Positions 8,054 to 14,679 of a stretch of 51,404 nucleotides of DNA are shown here, piece after piece. The position numbers and the translations under genes were made by a program. Source of the stretch: JAZRZI01 sp045601325. GTDB lineage: Bacteria; Bacillota_I; Bacilli_A; RFN20; CAG-826. The stretch covers positions 1 to 51,404 of the forward strand of contig JAZRZI010000003.1 in NCBI GenBank assembly GCA_045601325.1, read 5' to 3'. The notes under the pieces were generated by a model. The model made no database searches. It saw only the letters and a list, made by a program, of their open reading frames with translations, and had not been told where the DNA came from. Every line of letters begins with the position of its first letter. Positions within the stretch are counted from its first letter, which is position 1.

Positions 8054-9811
8054 CTATTTTTTGTTTTTAACTTCGTCTTGCAATAAAGCTAAGAATTCTT
8101 CTGTAGAAACAGTGATTTGATCTTTTTCGCCATATCTACGATATGTAACTGTGTTTTCATCTCTTTCATGATCACCAATAACAAGAGTAAATGGAATCTT
8201 TCTCATTTGAGAATTTCTCATTCTATAACCTAATTTATCGTTGGAATCATCGACTTCCACTCTCACATTATTATCTTTAAATAATTGTGCTAATTTTTGA
8301 GAGTGTTCAAGATGGAAAGAGTTGTTGACTGGTAAGATGTTTACTTGAACTGGTGCTAACCAAGCTGGGAATGCGCCGCCATAGTGTTCGATTAAAATAC
8401 CAATAAATCTTTCGATGGAACCTAAGCATGCTCTATGAAGCATGATAGGGCGTTTCTTCTCACCATCAGAATCAATATAGAAACAATCAAATCTTTCTGG
8501 TAAGTTCATATCTAATTGAATAGTGCCGCATTGCCAAATACGTCCCATTGAGTCCTTGAGCTTAAAGTCAAGTTTAGGGCCATAGAAAGCGCCATCACCT
8601 GGGTTGATTTTGAATTCGTGTCCGCTCTTTTCACACGCTTCTTGCAAAATCTTCTCAGACTTATTCCAAATAGCTAAATCGCCAATGTATCCTTCTTCAG
8701 GTCTTGTTGATAATTCGATGTGATAGCTTAATCCGAAAACAGAATACATTTCTTCGTAGAATTGTAATAACTCTGTAATTTGTTCAACCAATTGATCTTC
8801 ACGGCAGAAGATGTGGGCGTCATCTTGTGTAAATGCACGCACTCTAAATAAACCATTTAAAGCGCCGCTAGCTTCGTGTCTATGAACATGACCCAATTCA
8901 GCCATCTTAATTGGTAAGTCTTTATATGAATGTAAAGAATTCTTGTATACAAGAATACCGCCAGGACAGTTCATTGGTTTGATAGCGAATTCACGATCAT
9001 CGATTGATGTTGTATACATGTTATCTTTGTAATGATCCCAGTGACCAGATGTTAACCATAATTCCTTGGATAACATGATAGGTGTTTTGCAGAATTGATA
9101 ATTGAATTTTCTGTGTTGAGATTTCCAGAATTCTTCAATGTTGTCTCTTAAAATCATTCCGTTTGGAAGCCAGAATGGGAAGCCAGGTCCAAATTCGGAA
9201 AGCATAAACAAACCTAATTGTTTGCCTAATAATCTGTGGTCTCTCTTTTTGCGTTCTTCAACTAATGTTAAATAATTTTGTAATTCTTCTTCACTGAACC
9301 AAGAAGTACCATAGATTCTCACAAGTTGTTTGTTCTTGCTATCTCCACGCCAGTAAGCACCTGCGATACTTAATAACTTGAAATGTTTAATTTGGCCTGT
9401 AGACATTAAGTGTGGTCCACGGCAAAGGTCAATGAATTTCCCTTGTGTAAATGTTGTGATATCTTCGTCAATTCCTTCAATAAGTTCTACCTTATACTTG
9501 TTTGAAGCGAATAACTTAAGTGCATCTTTCTTGCTTAAGACATTTCTAATGATTTTTTCGTCTTTGCTTGCAAGTTCATGCATTTTCTTTTCAATTTTGG
9601 CTAAATCGTGTTCAACGATTGGATTTGAGAAATCGATATCGTAGTAGAAACCATTTTCAATAGCAGGGCCAAAACCAAATAATGCATCAGGATAAAGCTC
9701 CTGAATAGCTTCTGCGAGAAGATGAGAAGTAGAGTGATTTAATACTTCTAATGCTTCAGGGGACTTCTTGTCCATTTCGATGATTGAACCATCGTGTTGT
9801 TGTACTTTCAT
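8054..9811 (-). CDS. thrS: Threonine--tRNA ligase lacking the TGS domain
   Basis: Charges tRNA-Thr. The 585 residues are about 60 shorter than the usual bacterial enzyme because the N-terminal TGS domain is absent. The protein starts almost directly at the editing domain, with HSTSH at residues 26-30 and DLCRGPH near 133. The class II catalytic core follows (FPFWLPNGM of motif 1, MNCPGG near 280, the GSIERFIGILIEHY region of motif 3), then the anticodon-binding domain from about 485. GGAGGAG eight bases upstream of the ATG and no in-frame homology upstream make a mis-called start unlikely. It follows pfkA by 84 bases and may be co-transcribed with it. No T-box leader is visible. Confidence 0.95.
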   Translation of the reverse strand: MKVQQHDGSIIEMDKKSPEALEVLNHSTSHLLAEAIQELYPDALFGFGPAIENGFYYDIDFSNPIVEHDLAKIEKKMHELASKDEKIIRNVLSKKDALKLFASNKYKVELIEGIDEDITTFTQGKFIDLCRGPHLMSTGQIKHFKLLSIAGAYWRGDSKNKQLVRIYGTSWFSEEELQNYLTLVEERKKRDHRLLGKQLGLFMLSEFGPGFPFWLPNGMILRDNIEEFWKSQHRKFNYQFCKTPIMLSKELWLTSGHWDHYKDNMYTTSIDDREFAIKPMNCPGGILVYKNSLHSYKDLPIKMAELGHVHRHEASGALNGLFRVRAFTQDDAHIFCREDQLVEQITELLQFYEEMYSVFGLSYHIELSTRPEEGYIGDLAIWNKSEKILQEACEKSGHEFKINPGDGAFYGPKLDFKLKDSMGRIWQCGTIQLDMNLPERFDCFYIDSDGEKKRPIMLHRACLGSIERFIGILIEHYGGAFPAWLAPVQVNILPVNNSFHLEHSQKLAQLFKDNNVRVEVDDSNDKLGYRMRNSQMRKIPFTLVIGDHERDENTVTYRRYGEKDQITVSTEEFLALLQDEVKNKK

Positions 9812-9868
9812 TTTTTCTTTCTCCTCCGCAATACAATAGCGGGCTTTATTTGTATTTTTTAATTTATA

Positions 9869-9884
9869 TTGATATGAATATCAA
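9869..9884. repeat. Perfect inverted repeat between pfkA and thrS
   Basis: TTGATAT-GA-ATATCAA has seven-base arms with a two-base centre. It is not followed by a U-tract on the minus strand, so it is not a convincing terminator; it could be an operator or a chance AT-rich palindrome. Confidence 0.4.
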
Positions 9885-9895
9885 CCAGTGTTTGT

Positions 9896-10861
9896 TTATT
9901 GAAGCAAATCAATAAGGTCTCTAAGACCATGTGTGTGTCTATGCTTCATTTGTAAGGCGTCTTCAATATTGTAGTCAACAATAGCGTTATCTTTAACGCC
10001 AACAATCTTACCTTGCTTGTCTTCGCAATCAATTAAGAGTTCGATTGCTCTAGCACCTAATCTTGCTGCTAAAATACGATCGTGAGCAGATGGTGCACCG
10101 CCTCTTTGCAATCTTCCAAGAACTTCAGTTCTTGTATCAAAGCCTGTTTCAGCTTGAATTTTCTTTGCCAATTCATTAATATCTAATAAGTTTTCAGATA
10201 CAAGAATGATAGCGTGACTCTTGTTTTGAGCTTTCATTTTTCTTAATTTTTTAAATAAGACATCTTCTTTTAATTTATGTTCTGTGCAGATGACACCTTC
10301 AGCACCTTCTGCTAAGGCAGCAAACATTGCTAAATCTCCGCAGTCTCTACCCATAACTTCAATTAATGAGCATCTTTGATGTGAACCTGAAGTATCTTTG
10401 AGCCTATCAACACATTCACAAATTGTGTTCAATGCTGTTGTGAAACCAATTGTTTCGTCTGTTGAACCAACATCGTTATCGATGGTTGCAGGAATACCAA
10501 CGACCTTTACTCCGTGAGCAGCTAATGCGCCTAAACCTTTATAGGTTCCATCTCCACCAATAGCTATTAATGCATCGATTTCAAAATCTTCGAGAACCTC
10601 GACTGCTTTAAGCACAGTCTCTTCTTCTTTAAATTCAGGTAAACGTGCTGATCTAATGATTGTTCCGCCTCTATTAATAATATCTTGAGTGAAGTCTTTG
10701 TTTACTTGATGAATATCACCATTAACAAGTCCTCTATATCCATCATAGATTACATACATTTCTTTTCCTTGGGCTAAGCCAGCTCTAACACATACTCTAA
10801 GAGCAGCATTCATTCCAGGAGCATCGCCGCCGCTAGTAAGGATAGCAATTTTTTGTATCAT
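9896..10861 (-). CDS. pfkA: ATP-dependent 6-phosphofructokinase
   Basis: Phosphorylates fructose-6-phosphate to fructose-1,6-bisphosphate, the committing step of glycolysis. The 321-residue size is typical of the Bacillus-type enzyme. The ATP-binding GGDAPGMNAALR is at residues 10-21, GGDGTYKG near 101, and the catalytic TIDND near 125, with the allosteric-site arginines in RLQRGG near 250. GGAGGT precedes the ATG at a good distance. A TATAAT at 10900-10895 on the minus strand is a possible -10 with no clear -35. It points away from dnaB across the DnaA-box region. Confidence 0.97.
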   Translation of the reverse strand: MIQKIAILTSGGDAPGMNAALRVCVRAGLAQGKEMYVIYDGYRGLVNGDIHQVNKDFTQDIINRGGTIIRSARLPEFKEEETVLKAVEVLEDFEIDALIAIGGDGTYKGLGALAAHGVKVVGIPATIDNDVGSTDETIGFTTALNTICECVDRLKDTSGSHQRCSLIEVMGRDCGDLAMFAALAEGAEGVICTEHKLKEDVLFKKLRKMKAQNKSHAIILVSENLLDINELAKKIQAETGFDTRTEVLGRLQRGGAPSAHDRILAARLGARAIELLIDCEDKQGKIVGVKDNAIVDYNIEDALQMKHRHTHGLRDLIDLLQ

Positions 10862-10956
10862 AATAACTACCTCCGCACATTATATTACCACTCTATTATA
10901 TTTTATAAAATAAATATAAATATTTTTTGACTGTGTTAAGTAACTAAAATAGTTAT

Positions 10957-11064
10957 TTATCCACAAATTTCAGTGTGGAAAAAGTAACATTTTTTAGGAA
11001 AATATTAAATAATTTATATAAAATATAAATAATTGAAAATGTTATGTGGAAAAAGTTATCCCCA
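10957..11064. promoter_or_regulatory. Cluster of four DnaA-box-like sites upstream of dnaB-dnaI
   Basis: The 276-base AT-rich gap between pfkA and dnaB holds TTATCCACA (10957-10965, a perfect consensus box), its near match TTTTCCACA on the minus strand twice (10982-10974 and 11053-11045), and TTATCCCCA (11056-11064, one mismatch). They form two opposed pairs separated by 62 bases of almost pure A/T. DnaA is the replication initiator and also a transcription regulator; in Bacillus subtilis clusters of boxes lie outside oriC and the dnaB operon is a reported target. Here the cluster sits just upstream of the dnaB promoter. Confidence 0.7.
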
Positions 11065-11086
11065 ATTTTTAATTTATTAAAATGGT

Positions 11087-11116
11087 TTGAAAATTTGACG
11101 ATATGTATGACATAAT
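11087..11116 (+). promoter_or_regulatory. Probable promoter of dnaB-dnaI
   Basis: TTGAAA (11087-11092), 18-base spacer, CATAAT (11111-11116). The predicted start near 11123 leaves a leader of about 15 bases that still contains GAGG. Confidence 0.55.
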
Positions 11117-11137
11117 TGTTGCCACTGAGGTAAAAAT

Positions 11138-12424
11138 ATGATTGTTTTAACGGAAAAAGATTATCTAGAAGTAAAACTGAATTCGTTGATTGCAGACTAT
11201 GATAAAGACACATTAGTTAATTTGTATCAACCAATTATTGGTTTTGAAGCATTTGCTGTTTATTTAACGCTTTGGGGAGAAGCCAATAACCAAAAGATTT
11301 CTTCGATGATTTCGCATGGCCAATTGTTCAATCAAATGAAAATAACAACAAAAAAATTTGTTGATTCTAGAAGAACACTTGAAGCCGCTGGATTAGTTAA
11401 AACATATATTACCGATGCTGGAAATTCTAATATTTATCGCTATGAATTATTCGCTCCTAAAGCTCCTTGGGACTTTTTTGGTAACGCCTTGTTATATGGA
11501 ATGCTTATTAAGGCAATAGGAGAAGCGGATGCATTAAGAATAAAAGCAATTTATAAAATTGATTTAAATGAAGAAAAAGGCAAAGAAATTTCTTCCTCTT
11601 TTATGGAAGTTTTCCATCCAGATTTTAATGATCCAGCTTTTGTTAAAGCCCTTAGTAATACAGGTGATGTAATGGGCAGGCGCGTAGGTAAAATTACAAG
11701 CGATTTCTCATATGAGAAATTCTTTGATTCATTAAGCAAAATATCTCAAATCAAACCTGAGGCTTTTTCTAAGAAAGATATGAAAGAAATCGAAAGATTG
11801 GCTACATTAAACGGTATCAATGAAGAAACTGCTGCAAATGATGTGTGCGCAATATATGATTCCGAAGCTGGAAAAGGACATCATGTTGACTTTGAAAAAT
11901 TAGGCAAATTGTTCCAAGATGAAACAAATTACAATTACCTAGCTTCCAAAAAGAAAGCAGGTTCAGGAAATACTATTTCTTCTTCTAGTGAATTAGCAGG
12001 GAAAATAAATATTATCGAAACTGTTTCTCCAAAAGATTTCTTATCAATCTTACAAAACGGTTGTAAACCTGCAACGGCTGATTTGAAAATCATAAATGAT
12101 TTATCAATTAACTATCGTTTGTCTAATGCTGTAATTAATGTATTAATTGAATATGTATTACTAAAGAACAACAATGTTCTCAGTAGAGCGTATGCAGAAA
12201 AAGTTGCTGCATCATTGGCTAGAGAATGTGTTGAAACAGCAGTTGATGCGATGAATTTCTTAAATAAAATCAACAAAAAGACACGTTCAATTAATATCAA
12301 TCAAGAACAAACTTTGCAAAAAGAAGTTACTGAAAATAAAAAAGAAGAGAAAGATGAACTCGATTGGGATAAACTATTAAGCGAGTTAGATGAGGTGAAC
12401 GGCAATGGAGAAATTAAAGATTAA
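11138..12424 (+). CDS. dnaB: Replication initiation and membrane attachment protein DnaB (Firmicutes type)
   Basis: In low-GC Gram-positives DnaB, unrelated to the E. coli helicase of that name, works with DnaD and DnaI to load the replicative helicase. The 428-residue protein starts with the DnaB N-terminal winged-helix region (about residues 1-150; ...LVNLYQPIIGFEAFAVYLTLWGE split across helices) and contains a DnaD-like helical domain in its C-terminal half (about 290-385), ending in an acidic tail. GAGGTAAAAAT precedes the ATG. It overlaps dnaI by 20 bases, the classical dnaB-dnaI pair, and DnaA-box-like sites lie upstream. Confidence 0.87.
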   Translation: MIVLTEKDYLEVKLNSLIADYDKDTLVNLYQPIIGFEAFAVYLTLWGEANNQKISSMISHGQLFNQMKITTKKFVDSRRTLEAAGLVKTYITDAGNSNIYRYELFAPKAPWDFFGNALLYGMLIKAIGEADALRIKAIYKIDLNEEKGKEISSSFMEVFHPDFNDPAFVKALSNTGDVMGRRVGKITSDFSYEKFFDSLSKISQIKPEAFSKKDMKEIERLATLNGINEETAANDVCAIYDSEAGKGHHVDFEKLGKLFQDETNYNYLASKKKAGSGNTISSSSELAGKINIIETVSPKDFLSILQNGCKPATADLKIINDLSINYRLSNAVINVLIEYVLLKNNNVLSRAYAEKVAASLARECVETAVDAMNFLNKINKKTRSININQEQTLQKEVTENKKEEKDELDWDKLLSELDEVNGNGEIKD

Positions 12425-13295
12425 TTTTGACATATCAGAAGACGACAAAGCTATCAATGATATGCTAGAAGCATATTATAATTGTCCTACAGCAGTTAAA
12501 TATTTAAGCCAATTTAATATTCCAGACGAAACAATAAAAAAACAAATAGCTAAAATATATTCTTTTGTTCTCGATCTTAACTATTGTAAAAATTGTCCTG
12601 GTTGTGACAAATGCAAGAAAGAAAACCCTTGTTTTATAACTAAGATTACATATGAATCTGGTTCAATTGATCAAACATTAGTTCCATGCAAAGAATTTAC
12701 AAAAAAGATGGCTTTTGAACAACAATTTTTGGTTAAGGACTTTGATGATGAGTGGGTTAAGTATGCTTTGAAGGATATGGACCAAAATAAAGAAAGAGCT
12801 GTTGCTGTAAATGAATATTTAAAATATCGTAAAGGCTTATCTAATAGATGGCTATTTCTTAATGGCGGTTTGAATTCTGGACGTTCTTTTGTTTCGGCTT
12901 TGTTAACGGTAGATGCGGCTAAGAATGATTTAGGTCCAATTTGCTATATTGATTCAACAAAACGTTTTAAAGAACTCAATGATTTAAATTTCACAAATAA
13001 AGATGAATTCCAAAATCAAATAAACATTTTAAGTGGATGCAAAATCCTTGTTTTGGATGATTTTGGAAACGAATACAAAAACGATTTTATTAGAGACGCT
13101 ATAATTTTAGATATATTGCAAAAGAGAGCATCACAAAAATTGTTAACAATTTTTACTAGTGATTTTACTATTAATGAAATTGTTGAATTATATTCAACAA
13201 GCGCAGCAGGAAAAATTCGTGCGAAGCAACTTGGCAATTTGATTAAAAAGACTTGCCAAAATGAAATTAACTTAGGCGATCTTTCAATATATTAA
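12405..13295 (+). CDS. dnaI: Primosomal protein DnaI-like helicase loader with altered Walker A
   Basis: DnaI is an AAA+ ATPase that delivers the replicative helicase to the origin. The protein has 296 residues. The N-terminal domain holds a putative zinc cluster, C61, C64, C67, C70 and C76, as in DnaI. The AAA+ part has Walker B LVLDDFG (215-221) and a sensor-like TIFTSD. The Walker A region reads GGLNSGRS (154-161): the lysine of GxxxxGKS is Arg160 (codon CGT), and the loop is otherwise unlike DnaI's GIGKS type. GAGGTG upstream of ATG 12405 supports the start. Its 3' end overlaps the convergent mutM-coaE gene by 29 bases. Confidence 0.85.
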   Translation: MEKLKINFDISEDDKAINDMLEAYYNCPTAVKYLSQFNIPDETIKKQIAKIYSFVLDLNYCKNCPGCDKCKKENPCFITKITYESGSIDQTLVPCKEFTKKMAFEQQFLVKDFDDEWVKYALKDMDQNKERAVAVNEYLKYRKGLSNRWLFLNGGLNSGRSFVSALLTVDAAKNDLGPICYIDSTKRFKELNDLNFTNKDEFQNQINILSGCKILVLDDFGNEYKNDFIRDAIILDILQKRASQKLLTIFTSDFTINEIVELYSTSAAGKIRAKQLGNLIKKTCQNEINLGDLSIY

Positions 13296-14670
13296 TTATT
13301 TTATTAACTTGTTTATTTGTATTTTCTAAAGAACGAGAATTGTCGACTATAAAGTCGGCTTTTTTCTTATCTTGTTCGAATGTATTATTAGCGTTGATTT
13401 TTGTTAAGTCCATATATGATTCTGGATTGCGTTTTTTCAACCTTTCTAATTGGTGTTTTTCATCAATGTCTACAGCAATAATAACATCAAATTTATCGTT
13501 GAATTTAGCTTCAAATAATCGTGGAACTTCTACCAACAATAGACCTCTGTTGGTTTTTAAGAAATTATCAACTTTGATTGCAATAAGTGGGTTAATGAAT
13601 TTTTCTATTTGCTTTTTAACTTTCTCATTAGAAGAAACTACATTTCTAAGCGTTTTAAGATTTAATAACCCATCAAAACTTATATTAGCGATTTTAGAAA
13701 CTTTTTCCCCAATTTTAGAATCTTTATATAAATCGTGGACTATATCATCACATGAAATTGCTTTTATTCCATTTTTGGCAAACATATCGACTACAGTTGA
13801 TTTACCTGATGCGATTTTTCCAAATATCGCAATAGAAATTGTGTTATTGGTTTTAACCTGACAATGTGGACAATAAGTTGTTCCTCTTCCACCTACTTTT
13901 ATAAACCGCATAATGTTTCCGCAATTAGGACATTTTTCATCTTTGTGCCCGTATGCTAAAAGTTCTGTTTGAAACATTCCGTCTACACCTTTTCCTGGAT
14001 GATATGACTTAATTGTGCTACCACCAGCTTTGATTGCTTTGGTTAGTATTTTTTTGGAATTCTCTACTAATATTTTCCATTGATCTAATGTAATCAAATT
14101 AGCAGGTGTTAATGGGTGAATTTTAGATGCAAATAAAACTTCATCAGCATATATATTTCCTAATCCTGTCATTAGTGTTTGGTCTAAAAGTGTTGATTTA
14201 ATCGGTGTTTTATTATGTTTGCATCTATTAATGAAATATTGACAATCATCAATTTGAAATGGTTCAGGTCCAAGCTTAGAAATCTCGTTTGTTAAAAGAT
14301 ATTCTTTTTCATTTGAATATAACATTATTCCGAAGCATCTTGAGTCATCGTAACATACTTTTTTGCCATTATTTAAATGAAAAACAACTCTTGCGTATTT
14401 ACTATTTTCTTGATTTTCTTCCATTTCATAATACTTGCCTTCCATTCTTAAATGAGAGATCAAAACTTTGTCGTTTGTGAAATGAAAAATAAGGAATTTT
14501 CCTTTGCGTGTGATGTTTAAAACTTTTTTATTTGTTAACCCACATACAAATTCTTTTTCATTTGTTTTAATTGTACAGTGCCTTAATATATCTATTTTTG
14601 TAATTGTCTTTCCAACAAATACATTAAGTAATACATTTCTAATTGTTTCTACTTCTGGTAGTTCTGGCAT
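13267..14670 (-). CDS. mutM-coaE: Fusion of formamidopyrimidine-DNA glycosylase (MutM) and dephospho-CoA kinase (CoaE)
   Basis: One uninterrupted frame of 467 residues. Residues 1-271 are a complete MutM/Fpg: MPELPEVETI with the N-terminal proline nucleophile and E3, the beta-hairpin lysine K58, the H2TH region GLGNIYADEVLF (169-180) and a zinc finger C247/C250/C267/C270. It removes 8-oxoguanine and cleaves the strand. Residues 277-467 are a CoaE domain with P-loop GKIASGKST (284-292), making CoA from dephospho-CoA. The genes are near neighbours in Bacillus (polA-mutM-ytaF-coaE), so loss of the spacer explains the fusion. AGAGGT supports the start, nine bases after polA. The 3' end overlaps dnaI by 29 bases with no terminator between them. 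Confidence 0.93.
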   Translation of the reverse strand: MPELPEVETIRNVLLNVFVGKTITKIDILRHCTIKTNEKEFVCGLTNKKVLNITRKGKFLIFHFTNDKVLISHLRMEGKYYEMEENQENSKYARVVFHLNNGKKVCYDDSRCFGIMLYSNEKEYLLTNEISKLGPEPFQIDDCQYFINRCKHNKTPIKSTLLDQTLMTGLGNIYADEVLFASKIHPLTPANLITLDQWKILVENSKKILTKAIKAGGSTIKSYHPGKGVDGMFQTELLAYGHKDEKCPNCGNIMRFIKVGGRGTTYCPHCQVKTNNTISIAIFGKIASGKSTVVDMFAKNGIKAISCDDIVHDLYKDSKIGEKVSKIANISFDGLLNLKTLRNVVSSNEKVKKQIEKFINPLIAIKVDNFLKTNRGLLLVEVPRLFEAKFNDKFDVIIAVDIDEKHQLERLKKRNPESYMDLTKINANNTFEQDKKKADFIVDNSRSLENTNKQVNKIINILKDRLS

Positions 14671-14679
14671 ACTATACCT

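Noticed and set aside
9812..9895. A T-box leader for thrS
   Set aside because: Only 84 bases separate pfkA and thrS, with no T-box sequence or terminator; the pheS and ileS upstream regions also lack one.
10862..11137. The chromosomal origin oriC
   Set aside because: DnaA-box-like sites and AT-rich DNA are present, but dnaA, dnaN or other origin neighbours are not in the window. Reported as a box cluster only.
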